A stretch of 64,000 bases of DNA. Origin: JACDAE01 sp963717195 (GTDB taxonomy: Bacteria; Chloroflexota; Ktedonobacteria; Ktedonobacterales; Ktedonobacteraceae). This document shows positions 45,110 through 53,808 of this stretch, piece after piece (position 1 is the stretch's first letter; every line of letters starts with the position of its first letter). Under the pieces are notes generated by a model. That model was not told where the DNA came from, searched no databases, and was given only the letters and a program-made list of their open reading frames with translations. The position numbers were made by a program, and so were the translations under genes. Location: the NCBI GenBank assembly GCA_963717195.1, contig CAVQVR010000001.1, positions 458,069 to 522,068 of the forward strand. Direction: 5' to 3'.

Positions 45110-45864
45110 TCAGTCTATCTGAACAGCTTTGTGATGCAGTTGAATTGATGCAGCAAGCGAAACGCATAGTTGCATTGACGGGTGCGGGCATCAGCACCGA
45201 GTCGGGCATCCCCGATTTTCGCACTTCGGATTCGGTGTGGCGACTAAATCCACCTGTAAGCTATCATGACTTTTTACAGAGTGCAGAGGCGCGTCAGAAG
45301 TACTGGCAGACGCGTAAGGATTTGTCGGCGCAGGTAGCAGCTGCACAGCCCAATGCAGGACATAAAGCATTGGCAGAACTGGAGCGGCGAAACGTTTTAT
45401 CAGGCATTATCACACAGAACTTCGATGGATTGCACCAGGATGCGGGTCATGCTGCTGAACAGGTGGTGGAGCTGCATGGAACGTCGCGTATTGCGGCATG
45501 CACATTATGTGGTACGCGTTCTGAGATGAAAGAGCTACAGAAACGAATTGATGAGGGAGAGATTGACCCATCCTGTCCTCTTTGCGGAGGATTCCTCAAA
45601 ACTGCGACTATACTTTTTGGGCAGCGTATACCGGAAGTAGAATTGGCACGAGCGAAAGAGATGGCGATGAGTTGCGACCTCTTCCTGGTCATTGGCTCAT
45701 CGCTCAAAGTTACGCCAGCTTCTATGCTGCCACGATTGGCATTGCAGCAGAATATCCCACTTATTATCATCAATCTACAGCCAACAGCGCTCGATGCTCA
45801 GGCGGATGTTGTAATTCATGAAGAAGCTGGGAGCATCCTTCCTGAGTTGGTTGCGAGGCTATAA
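45106..45864 (+). CDS. SIR2-family NAD-dependent protein deacylase
   Basis: 252-residue sirtuin that removes acyl groups from lysine using NAD. Marks: IVALTGAGISTESGIPDFR, ITQNFDGLHQDAG with the catalytic His in VVELHGTS, two Cys pairs CTLCG and CPLCGG for structural zinc, and LVIGSSLKVTPAS. The ATG overlaps the kinase stop codon, which is strong evidence for a shared transcript and balanced expression with the kinase. A joint role in phospho/acyl signalling is inference. Confidence 0.94.
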   Translation: MISLSEQLCDAVELMQQAKRIVALTGAGISTESGIPDFRTSDSVWRLNPPVSYHDFLQSAEARQKYWQTRKDLSAQVAAAQPNAGHKALAELERRNVLSGIITQNFDGLHQDAGHAAEQVVELHGTSRIAACTLCGTRSEMKELQKRIDEGEIDPSCPLCGGFLKTATILFGQRIPEVELARAKEMAMSCDLFLVIGSSLKVTPASMLPRLALQQNIPLIIINLQPTALDAQADVVIHEEAGSILPELVARL

Positions 45865-45894
45865 GTTCAGGAAGAATGTTCCATTTTTGCGCTC

Positions 45895-46542
45895 TTATCC
45901 TTGTGTAGAGTAATTCATTTCGCCTGCCGTGATAGGCACAGAGAGACAATTCTCAGGAGGTGCGAGGGGACAAACCCAACGATAATTATAAGCACAAGAG
46001 GGATTATAGGCATAGTTGAAATCCAGCACGATCTGTGCCAGGCTACCAGCCTTAACGATAGACAGAAAATCGCTCCCTTTGATCGTATCGAAGAGATAAC
46101 GGCCACCACCATAGCTTTCTTGTGGGCTGGTCGTATCGCGAAAAGGCAGGAAGAGACCACCACTATAGATATCAAGCCAGTAGATTGAGAGCGTCGCAGG
46201 CTCATTTTCAACATTGAAATGCACCTTCCCAACCGTCGTCATTGTCATCGTCTCATTGGCATTCATCGTCACCTCCCGTTTCGTAGGCGACACATTGGTA
46301 TCAATAGTCACCTCGAAGCGGAAGGCAGGATGATAGGGAAAATAGTGCAATCCGGTAAAGGAACGACGCTGCTCTTCGTCAAGTGCCGATTGAGGGTGAT
46401 GCGCAAACAGTTGATCGCGCTGTTGGCGAAAATGTTGCAGAATTGCGGCAGGATCTTCACCCGCCAGTGTAGCCTGGTTGCGTATACGGTAGAGAGATGT
46501 GACGCGACAACGATAATCGTAAAGGTCAAGGTACTCAGACAT
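45895..46542 (-). CDS. DUF1684 family protein
   Basis: 215 residues from ATG 46542 (AGGAG 8 nt upstream). The diagnostic segments are FRQQRDQLFAHHPQSALDEEQRRSFTGLHYFPYHPAFRF and LDFNYAYNPSCAYNYRWVCPLAPPENCLSVPITAGE, both conserved in DUF1684. The conserved Asn/Cys/Pro cluster suggests an active or metal site, but the function is not established. It converges on the sirtuin gene with a 30-bp gap. Confidence 0.88.
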   Translation of the reverse strand: MSEYLDLYDYRCRVTSLYRIRNQATLAGEDPAAILQHFRQQRDQLFAHHPQSALDEEQRRSFTGLHYFPYHPAFRFEVTIDTNVSPTKREVTMNANETMTMTTVGKVHFNVENEPATLSIYWLDIYSGGLFLPFRDTTSPQESYGGGRYLFDTIKGSDFLSIVKAGSLAQIVLDFNYAYNPSCAYNYRWVCPLAPPENCLSVPITAGEMNYSTQG

Positions 46543-46581
46543 ATCATCTTCTCCTGGTGTATGTACAATAGGAACCCGCAT

Positions 46582-46640
46582 GGGCTTATAAATCGCACGG
46601 GTTTATAAATGCATTGGTTGATACAAAATCGTGCCCCTAC
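46582..46640 (+). repeat. Compound interspersed repeat
   Basis: Begins GGGCTTATAAATCGCACGGG, continues TTTATAAATGC and ends AAAATCGTGCCCCTAC. It looks like one family copy interrupted or extended by partial copies, between divergent genes, so it may overlap their promoters. Confidence 0.8.
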
Positions 46641-46684
46641 AGAGTATAATCTATTTAAAAATTGAAATAAGAAGATGAGGATTT

Positions 46685-47473
46685 ATGATGGCAGCAGTTT
46701 ACGAGGGTATACGCCTGGTATATGGAGATGAGCCGTTCCAGTATGGAGATTTGTATGTGCCGGGAGATGGAAAACGCCACCCGATAGTCATACTTATTCA
46801 TGGAGGGTTCTGGCGAGCGGCTTATGAGCTATCATTAATGACGAAACTGGCGCAAGATCTGGCGGATAGAGGGATAGCGGCCTGGAATATTGAATATCGG
46901 CGTGTGGGAAATAGTGGAGGTGGTTGGCCAGGAACGTTATTAGACGTGGCACAGGCAAGCAATTATTTGAAGACGATAGCCGATGATTACGCGCTGGATC
47001 TGCAACGGGTGGTAGCAGTTGGGCACTCGGCAGGTGGGCACCTGGCTTTGTGGTTAGGAGTGCAAGGTAAATTGGCACACGACAGCGAACTGGCGAGTAG
47101 TGATACACCGCTGGCATTATGTGGAGTAGTAAGTCTGGCTGGTGCGATGGACCTGGAACATGTCTGGCAACTTGGATTGGGCAATGATGCCGTCGTGGAA
47201 TTGCTGGATGGAAGTCCTGACGAGGTACCGGAGCGATACGCGATGGCTTCTCCGCTTGAGCATTTACCGTTGGGTATTGAGCAGGTATTGATTCATGGGA
47301 CTGAGGATGATAGTGTTCCATTGATCGTGAGCCAGGAATATGCGGATAGGGCCAGGAGTTTAGGAGACACGGTAAAGTTGATCAAATTAGTAGGTGCGAA
47401 TCATTTTATGGTTATTGATCCAAATTCGGCAGCGTGGAGCAGGGCGGTTGCAGAAATCAAGAGATTAGTATAA
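46685..47473 (+). CDS. Alpha/beta-hydrolase (esterase/arylformamidase-like)
   Basis: 262 residues of the alpha/beta-hydrolase fold. The oxyanion motif HGGFW is at 39-43, the nucleophile Ser115 is in GHSAGG, Asp is in IHGTEDDSVP and His in VGANHFMVID. The HGG type is shared by carboxylesterases, feruloyl esterases and kynurenine formamidases; I cannot choose. No signal peptide. AGGATTT precedes the ATG. Confidence 0.85.
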   Translation: MMAAVYEGIRLVYGDEPFQYGDLYVPGDGKRHPIVILIHGGFWRAAYELSLMTKLAQDLADRGIAAWNIEYRRVGNSGGGWPGTLLDVAQASNYLKTIADDYALDLQRVVAVGHSAGGHLALWLGVQGKLAHDSELASSDTPLALCGVVSLAGAMDLEHVWQLGLGNDAVVELLDGSPDEVPERYAMASPLEHLPLGIEQVLIHGTEDDSVPLIVSQEYADRARSLGDTVKLIKLVGANHFMVIDPNSAAWSRAVAEIKRLV

Positions 47474-47494
47474 TGAATGAAACAGGTAGGACCT

Positions 47495-47526
47495 GTGGGT
47501 AGGAGCGGACGCACGCCCCTACCTCA
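47495..47526. terminator. Repeat-type hairpin between convergent genes
   Basis: GTGGGTAGGAGCG and CGCCCCTACCTCAC form an imperfect stem with a GC-rich top. It resembles the GTAGGGG repeat family and may end both transcripts. Confidence 0.55.
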
Positions 47527-47535
47527 CGTTTCGCC

Positions 47536-48243
47536 TTATTTCCCTGCCGGCTGCGCGTACAATCCGGTCTGGGAGACCAGAACGTTATAGGTGTGTCCAT
47601 CGGCGGGAACGATCACAGCGTTGCCATAAGCAGCATCGACAAAAGGAGATGACCATGCCTGCTTGTAGACGGTTTTAAAGAAATTATCATCGCCGCCATT
47701 AAGAGTCACGACGGTATGTTTCATAGTGCTTTCATCATTCGGATCGTCGTATTGACCCTCTAAACGCGTCAACTTATACCCCGAATGCAGGCCCAGGATA
47801 TTCAGCCAGGTGGGAAATTTGATGATATTCCCCTGTAACATCCAACGATCACCCTGTACAAAGTAGGTATTATCGGAGGTTTGTTTTCCGTTACCATCGT
47901 AGAGGATCAACTCAACACTCATCATATGCGGCAAATTCGTTACCACGCTGGAATGCACCTGGGCAACCTTAATGTCGCTTGTAAGGCCGAGGTAAGTCTG
48001 CACCAGCAAGGTCATCCATAAAATGGACACGGCCAGCAGAATTAAGATGATACCACCGACGCCACGTTTCCAACGAAAGCGACGACGATGTTTGCTATAG
48101 AAGCGTTTTCCATATTCATCCTCGAAGACTTCTCGATGCCCACGCGTGAGGCTCATTGCTGAATGGATAAGTAGGCTCAGACCGATCACGGCTATAAGCA
48201 ATAGTATAATTTGTGGAAGGCCAATCTGGATCGGTATGCTCAT
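47536..48243 (-). CDS. Membrane protein of unknown function
   Basis: 235 residues. A first membrane helix at about 8-30 (QIILLLIAVIGLSLLIHSAMSL), a basic loop RFYSKHRRRFRWKRG, and a second helix at about 58-80 (GVGGIILILLAVSILWMTLLVQTYLGL), then an exported beta-rich domain of about 150 residues. The outer part has YDGNGKQTSDNTYFVQGDRWMLQGNIIKFP. No family recognised. Similar two-helix proteins in other bacteria are called cation/multidrug efflux-type by weak similarity, which I would not adopt. Confidence 0.7.
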   Translation of the reverse strand: MSIPIQIGLPQIILLLIAVIGLSLLIHSAMSLTRGHREVFEDEYGKRFYSKHRRRFRWKRGVGGIILILLAVSILWMTLLVQTYLGLTSDIKVAQVHSSVVTNLPHMMSVELILYDGNGKQTSDNTYFVQGDRWMLQGNIIKFPTWLNILGLHSGYKLTRLEGQYDDPNDESTMKHTVVTLNGGDDNFFKTVYKQAWSSPFVDAAYGNAVIVPADGHTYNVLVSQTGLYAQPAGK

Positions 48244-48707
48244 AGTGATTCTCGCCTTTCAGACGTTATTTTCTCTAACAAAATGCCAGACACTTAAACT
48301 ACGTAGTACCCTTCTGTATACTATACGAATTACTCCGTCTTTTCATTGCAAAGTCTCAAACCATTACTATCTGCACACGAGCACGGATGAGATAAATCGC
48401 ACGGGCTTATAAATCGCGCCCCTACACCAGTGACGAGAAGGCAAATAAAGGTTGACAGAGCGCTTCATCTATGGAGTTGTTACCCTTGTATTACATACTA
48501 ACGGATTTATTGAGCAATTGAGCATAAAAATGATGAAAAAATTGGCGATGTACGCTCCCAAAATAGGATATGTACACCTGAAAAATGTGAGGCTCTGGAA
48601 TGATTGCTTGACTCATAGACCAGATAGCAGCGTTCAATGTGATACGATAAATGGGAAGCATAACCAGCAAACAGCCGTGTAGCTGTCTACCACAAAGGAG
48701 TTCTTTT
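48244..48707. other. Intergenic, 464 bp, divergent
   Basis: Holds an interspersed repeat at 48391-48425 and the ribosome site AAAGGAG (48694-48700 region) of the transporter gene. The central 150 bp is AT-rich and may hold the promoters. No further gene seen. Confidence 0.6.
48391..48425 (+). repeat. Interspersed repeat copy with a partial second unit
   Basis: GATAAATCGCACGGGCTTAT followed by AAATCGCGCCCCTAC. The 3' part is identical to the unit expanded in the kinase gene at 44146. Confidence 0.85.
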
Positions 48708-49940
48708 TTGTCTCAGTTCTCTTCTCCCTTTTCATCCCCATCCCTACCTGAACAGCATTTGCGACGCAGGCAGCCAAGCAGTGTCCCACTACGTATTTTC
48801 GCAGCCTGCTTTACTGCGCTAATGGTTGCAGTTCAATACACAAATTATAGTCCACTGATAGCAATCATTCGTAATGAACTACATGTCAATAGTGGGCAGG
48901 TGGGGCTATTCTCGACGCTCCTCTTTTTAGGATTGGCGACCGCCTATATTCCAGCAGGCATACTGGGGGACCGGCTGGGAGCACGTCCGATACTGATCGG
49001 CTCCTGCACATTGATGGGAATAAGCGCCATATTGCTGCCGCTCTTTCCCAACCTGATCTGGATGCTGGTATGTCGCATCCTCGTGGGATTGGGAGCGGGT
49101 GGAGCATTTCTCATGGGAGCTGGTATAGCGGCAGGATTGGGCAAGCATGCATCGCTGGGGCAGGGTATGTATGGAGGAGCAACACAGGCAGGGTCAGGCC
49201 TGGGATTGTTAATTACACCGCATCTCTTGCCGCTTTTGGGCTGGCGGGGAAGCTTTCTCTTCTGGGGAATACTCAGCGCGACATCGGTACTGCTCTGGCT
49301 CTTTGTCAACGATGGGCGCGAGGCCCATACACCAACACCCGTCGATTTAAAGGTTGCTGTACGCTCACCCGCCATCTGGACGCTTGGGCTTTCGCACCTG
49401 GGCACATTCGGACTGGGCAACGCTATCGCCGCATGGATCACAGTCTATCTGATTATGCAATATAAATTGCCACTTACACTGGCCGCTACCATCGGTTCAG
49501 TGGCAATCTTAGGTGGTGTGATCTTCCGTCCATTGGGAGGAATTTTGCTGGCGCGAAAAGTGATTGGAGCGATACCACTGTTGCGGATTGGGACAATTAT
49601 GGGAGCAGCAGGCGTGGCATTACTTGCAATACCGATACGTTTTGCACCATTCGCTATTGTGGGAATGTCACTTATTGCTATTGGAAGCACTATTCCGTAT
49701 ACATCGGTCTTCAACTCCGCCGCAAATCTGCGCAACGTTGGAAAAGGGGTCGCGCAGGCATTTGTCAGCGTCATCTCCAGTCCGACGGTGATTATAGGAC
49801 CGCCGTTGATAGGGTTCCTGCTAGATCGGACTGGAAACTTCCTGCTGGCCTTTGGATCGATACTGATTTTTGGCTGCGTCGCAATCAGCGCATCATTCCT
49901 GGCTGGCCCTGTGCTGAAACGCGAGGCAGCAGTACAATAA
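48708..49940 (+). CDS. Major facilitator superfamily transporter
   Basis: 410 residues from a TTG at 48708, chosen because AAAGGAG is 8 nt upstream; an earlier start at 48651 lacks one. About 12 membrane helices are visible. The loop-2/3 signature is GILGDRLGARPILIG, and RILVGLGAGGAFLMGAG matches the fifth-helix motif. It resembles the cyanate/nitrate branch (CynX, NarK-like) of MFS, but the substrate is unknown. The gene is single. Confidence 0.88.
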   Translation: MSQFSSPFSSPSLPEQHLRRRQPSSVPLRIFAACFTALMVAVQYTNYSPLIAIIRNELHVNSGQVGLFSTLLFLGLATAYIPAGILGDRLGARPILIGSCTLMGISAILLPLFPNLIWMLVCRILVGLGAGGAFLMGAGIAAGLGKHASLGQGMYGGATQAGSGLGLLITPHLLPLLGWRGSFLFWGILSATSVLLWLFVNDGREAHTPTPVDLKVAVRSPAIWTLGLSHLGTFGLGNAIAAWITVYLIMQYKLPLTLAATIGSVAILGGVIFRPLGGILLARKVIGAIPLLRIGTIMGAAGVALLAIPIRFAPFAIVGMSLIAIGSTIPYTSVFNSAANLRNVGKGVAQAFVSVISSPTVIIGPPLIGFLLDRTGNFLLAFGSILIFGCVAISASFLAGPVLKREAAVQ

Positions 49941-49962
49941 TGATTGTTTCTTAAACGGAAGG

Positions 49963-50178
49963 TCATTTACGGAAATCCTGTGGATCAACAAACAGTTGCA
50001 CGAAACCGCATTGAGTGCAGATCAGAGGAATTACATTGGATCCCAGGACGCTATGCTTCTCTGAAATAATTCTTGTATCGTTCGACACAAAACGCTGCCA
50101 CTCACGTTCCGTGGGTGGGGCACCGCAGACCGGGCAGGGCAGTTGTGGGACAGGTGATGTATACGTATTTTGGTCGAT
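49963..50178 (-). CDS. Small zinc-ribbon protein without a canonical start codon
   Basis: Read on the minus strand the frame between an in-frame TAG at 50097+102 (50199-50197) and the TGA at 49965-49963 encodes LPCPVCGAPPTEREWQRFVS, then SVLGSNVIPLICTQCGFVQL. The CPVCG and CTQCG pairs form a plausible zinc ribbon of the kind found in many small proteins. AGGAG (50193-50189) is well placed for a start, but the following codons are ATA, GAT, ACA, ATC: no ATG, GTG or TTG occurs until well into the ribbon. I place the start at ATC 50178 for convenience. It may use a rare codon, be mutated, or contain a base error. Confidence 0.6.
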   Translation of the reverse strand: MDQNTYTSPVPQLPCPVCGAPPTEREWQRFVSNDTRIISEKHSVLGSNVIPLICTQCGFVQLFVDPQDFRK

Positions 50179-50354
50179 TGTATCTATTCTCCTAATCTAG
50201 TATAGTAAGATAGAGTATCGAGTAGATACTACCATAGACGGGCTTATCTGTCACGCATAAAACGGGCTGACCGTTTCTTGAATGAGGATCAAACACGACT
50301 TGATTCTCTCCTACTTTTAGAGAATAGTGATACTTAAAACCTGGAGCGATTTTT

Positions 50355-51002
50355 ATGTTACGAAAACCAGAGGCTATTCTATTTGACCTGGATGGGGTCT
50401 TAACCGACACGTCAGAATATCATTACCAGGCATGGAAGCACCTGGCGGATGATGAAGGCATTCCCTTTACGCATGAAGAGAACGATGCTCATTTGCGTGG
50501 AGTAGGGAGGCGCGAGTCACTGGGGTATATTATTAGAGGACGTCAATACAGTGAAGAGCAGATCCAGGAGATGATGACCCGCAAAAATAACTATTACAAC
50601 GACCTGATCAAGCAGATGACCCCCAACGAACTGGTTGAGGGTGGACGAGAGTTGCTAGAAGAGATTCACAATGCAGGAATCAAGATTGCTACCGCCTCCG
50701 CCAGCAAAAACTGTCGTATTGTGCTTGAACGCCTGGATATTGTGCATTATTTTGATGGCATTGCTGATGGATATAGTGTCAGCAATAGCAAACCAGCACC
50801 AGACATTTTCGTCTATGCAGCGGGACTGGTCAACGTACCAACTTTGGCGTGCCTGGGCGTTGAAGATGCCGCTGCCGGAATCGAGGCGATCAAAGCAGCA
50901 GGTATGGAAGCACTTGCCATTGGCCCTGCCGAGCGCTTTCACAATGCTGACAAAGTGTTACCGGACCTGGTAAAGAAACGATTGCAAGACCTGCTCGATT
51001 AG
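50355..51002 (+). CDS. pgmB: Beta-phosphoglucomutase
   Basis: 215-residue HAD-superfamily phosphomutase. Nucleophile Asp11 and acid/base Asp13 lie in LFDLDGVLTDTSEYHYQAWK; the cap has GVGRRESL; later motifs are ATASASKNC, SNSKPAPDIF and CLGVEDAAAGIEAI. It converts beta-glucose 1-phosphate to glucose 6-phosphate. It stands directly before a GH65 phosphorylase gene, the usual pairing for breaking down maltose or a related disaccharide: the phosphorylase yields beta-glucose 1-phosphate, which this enzyme uses. Confidence 0.95.
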   Translation: MLRKPEAILFDLDGVLTDTSEYHYQAWKHLADDEGIPFTHEENDAHLRGVGRRESLGYIIRGRQYSEEQIQEMMTRKNNYYNDLIKQMTPNELVEGGRELLEEIHNAGIKIATASASKNCRIVLERLDIVHYFDGIADGYSVSNSKPAPDIFVYAAGLVNVPTLACLGVEDAAAGIEAIKAAGMEALAIGPAERFHNADKVLPDLVKKRLQDLLD

Positions 51003-51084
51003 AGAGAATAAAGCTACATCTGGTATAAGGGGGGATGTTTTGTGAAATCTTTGGCAAATAAGTGAGGATACATTCAATCCAGAA

Positions 51085-53259
51085 GTGAAGCATATGCGTA
51101 GCCAGGAGACAGTTTTTACTGTTGGGAACGGCTACTTCTGCACACGTGGCACCTTTGAAGAAGGCTATCCCAAAGCCACACCGGCGACATTGTTGTTTGG
51201 CGTCTTTGATGCCGTAGCTATCTCAAAAGAAGAGTTGGCGAACGCACCGGACTGGACATCACTGGGGCTTACCATCAATGGTGATCGGTTTCGTCTCGAT
51301 AAAGGGAAGATTCTTGATTACAATCGTACGCTTGATATACAACAGGGCGTACTGACGCGCACAATCCATTGGGAGACCCCAAAGGGGATACGCGTGAAGA
51401 TCAGTAGCGAGCGTATTGCCAGCCTGGATGATGAGCATGCAGGAGTACTTCGTTACCAGGTTACAAACGAAGAAAGCAGCTCCAAACTCGACATAGCGTT
51501 GTGGGCGAACTTCAACACCGCTGTCGGCAACTACGACCTCATGCACTGGGAAACAGTGGACCAGGGCTTCGAAGGAGAGGTATTGTGGCTACAGAGTGAG
51601 ACGAAAAAATCAAAAGTACAACTGGCGCAAACGATGACCTTCACCACCACGCTACCGGGATGCCGCACAGAATACATCTCATCTTATATAGCGCCCAGTA
51701 TCCGCATTCATGGCAAGCTTGCGCCGGGAGAAACGATGGAGGCAGAAAAGCTTGTCGTGATGTATACCACGCGCGATGGAGTCGAGCCGGTACCTACAGC
51801 GCTTAGTCATCAACGGAAACTGATAGATGCCGATGGAAAGCCTGGATCAGATGCTGCGACGAAAACAACAACAAATATATCGGTCTATGATCAGTTGTTG
51901 GGGAAGCACCTGGAGGCGTGGCAACAGTTCTGGCAGGAAGCGGATGTTATTATTGAAGGCGACGAAAAATCACAACTGGCCATACGCTACAACATCTACC
52001 AGTTGCGCATCAACGCCTCGGCACATGATGGCCGTTACAGCATTGCAGCCAAAGGCTTGACGGGATTTGGTTATCGGGGTCACATCTTCCACGACACCGA
52101 AATCTTCATGCTTCCCTTCTTTACCCACGTCCTGCCCGATTTCGCACGCAACTTGCTGCTCTACCGCTATCATCTACTGCCAGCAGCCAGGAAAAAGGCG
52201 GCCAGCAACGGGTATGAAGGGGCGCAATACCCGTGGGAGAGCACGCTGGATGGTGAGGAAACCACGCCAAGTTCAATCATCCACCCGGAGACAGGCGAGG
52301 TTATTCCAGTCCTGAACGGCTTCATTGAATATCATATCAGTGCGAGTGTGTCTCATGCAGTACAGGCTTATTGGGAAGTCACGGGCGATGACGAGTTCCT
52401 GCAAAACTATGGGGCAGAGATTATACTGAGCACGGCAACTTTCTGGGGAAGCCGGGTAGAGAAGGACGAAAATGGTGGTTATGAGATCACCAACGTGATC
52501 GGACCCGACGAATGGCACGAGCACGTCAACAATAATACCTTCACAAACTACATGGCACGTCAGAACATCATGGATGCACTCAACGACCTTAACTGGATGC
52601 AGAGGACTGCTCCCGCGAAAGCACGCGAACTGGTACAACAACTCAATTTGACGGACGAACGTCTGCAACACTGGCAGGACGTGATAGAGAAATTGCGCAT
52701 TCCACAGGATCCACAAACAAAGGTCTTCGAGCAATTTGACGGCTTCTTCCAGCTAGAGGAGCTTGACCAGGACCAGTTCAAGGGGCGTAAGGACTCATAC
52801 CAGGGCATTATGGGTATTTACGCTGTGCAAAAGTATCGAATTATCAAGCAAGCGGACGTGCTGATGCTTCTCACGGTATTAAATCAGAAATTCGATCTGG
52901 AGACCAAACGTGCAAACTGGGATTATTACTATCCTATCACCGATCACGACTATGGTTCCTCGCTGACACCGGCATTCCACGTCATTCTCGCATGTGAATT
53001 GGGGCTGGTCGATGCAGCCTACAAGCAGTTTGTGCTAGGGGGACTGGTTGACCTGGAAAATCTGCGTGGTAACACGCCTGAGGGGATACACACGGCCTGT
53101 TCGGGAGCGGTCTGGCAAGCGACGGTTTTTGGGTTCGCAGGTTTGCGGGTAACTGATGATGGTTACACGACGAATCCGGTCTGGCCGGATGATTGGACGC
53201 GGCTGGCCTTCAAGTTCTGGCATAAGGGAGAACTGATCTCCGTCGATCTGAAGAAGTAA
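51085..53259 (+). CDS. Glycoside hydrolase family 65 disaccharide phosphorylase
   Basis: 724 residues from GTG 51085. The start ETVFTVGNGYFCTRGTFEEGYP, the central GFGYRGHIFHDTEIFMLPFF, and the catalytic acid Glu476 in VIGPDEWHEHVNNNTFTNY mark GH65 (maltose, trehalose, kojibiose or nigerose phosphorylase). It phosphorolyses an alpha-glucosyl disaccharide to beta-glucose 1-phosphate for the adjacent pgmB. The true start is doubtful: codons upstream of 51085 encode LWQISEDTFNPE, the usual GH65 N-terminus, but that frame meets a TGA at 51043-51045; a GTG at 51042 with GGGGGGA upstream would fit if one A of AAA were absent. So either a frameshift has shortened the protein or there is a base error. 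Confidence 0.9.
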   Translation: MKHMRSQETVFTVGNGYFCTRGTFEEGYPKATPATLLFGVFDAVAISKEELANAPDWTSLGLTINGDRFRLDKGKILDYNRTLDIQQGVLTRTIHWETPKGIRVKISSERIASLDDEHAGVLRYQVTNEESSSKLDIALWANFNTAVGNYDLMHWETVDQGFEGEVLWLQSETKKSKVQLAQTMTFTTTLPGCRTEYISSYIAPSIRIHGKLAPGETMEAEKLVVMYTTRDGVEPVPTALSHQRKLIDADGKPGSDAATKTTTNISVYDQLLGKHLEAWQQFWQEADVIIEGDEKSQLAIRYNIYQLRINASAHDGRYSIAAKGLTGFGYRGHIFHDTEIFMLPFFTHVLPDFARNLLLYRYHLLPAARKKAASNGYEGAQYPWESTLDGEETTPSSIIHPETGEVIPVLNGFIEYHISASVSHAVQAYWEVTGDDEFLQNYGAEIILSTATFWGSRVEKDENGGYEITNVIGPDEWHEHVNNNTFTNYMARQNIMDALNDLNWMQRTAPAKARELVQQLNLTDERLQHWQDVIEKLRIPQDPQTKVFEQFDGFFQLEELDQDQFKGRKDSYQGIMGIYAVQKYRIIKQADVLMLLTVLNQKFDLETKRANWDYYYPITDHDYGSSLTPAFHVILACELGLVDAAYKQFVLGGLVDLENLRGNTPEGIHTACSGAVWQATVFGFAGLRVTDDGYTTNPVWPDDWTRLAFKFWHKGELISVDLKK

Positions 53260-53387
53260 GGGCAAGGAAAAGGTGGTGGAGGGGTAAAATCTCCACCACA
53301 ATCCTCTTGACAAGAGGGACGAGTCGCGTTATGATAGGGCGCGTGATGAGTTCCCGTTCTATGCAATAAGAGCGTAGAATATGTTGA

Positions 53388-53461
53388 GGCGCATTCGTCT
53401 AGCGGCCTAGGACATCGCCCTCTCAAGGCGGAGATCACGGGTTCGAATCCCGTATGCGCTA
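53388..53461 (+). tRNA. tRNA-Glu (anticodon CTC)
   Basis: Folds as a cloverleaf: acceptor GGCGCAT with ATGCGCT (first pair G-U), D arm GTCTAGCGGCCTAGGAC, anticodon stem TCGCC/GGCGG around loop CTCTCAA, and T arm ACGGGTTCGAATCCCGT. The anticodon CTC reads GAG. CCA is not encoded. A terminator follows 16 nt later. Confidence 0.93.
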
Positions 53462-53476
53462 TATTCCAGTCTTTCA

Positions 53477-53524
53477 AGAAACGGCTCAAGCCAGGATACA
53501 AGCGGCTTGAGCCGTTTCTTTATT
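53477..53524 (+). terminator. Rho-independent terminator after tRNA-Glu
   Basis: AGAAACGGCTCAAGCC (53477-53492) pairs with GGCTTGAGCCGTTTCT (53504-53519), followed by TTATTT. Confidence 0.9.
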
Positions 53525-53808
53525 TCATGGTTTACTCTGTTATGTAGCAACGAGGCTTTTTTCGATAAGAACTACGGCTACCAGGGAGTAATGGCTTATG
53601 CCAGGGTCGCCACTCTCGCTTCAATGCTACTGCTCGCCCTATAAATCGCGATTGAACATGCAATCAGGATTGCTTTCCCGATGCGCAGATCTTCTTTTTG
53701 TACTACAAGATCCCTGCATTTGTATTCTTCACGTACAGATAAGCCGTATTGTAAAAAACAAGTCTCTGCTCTCTCTGAAAATTTGTCTATTACTCACGGA
53801 GGATTATA

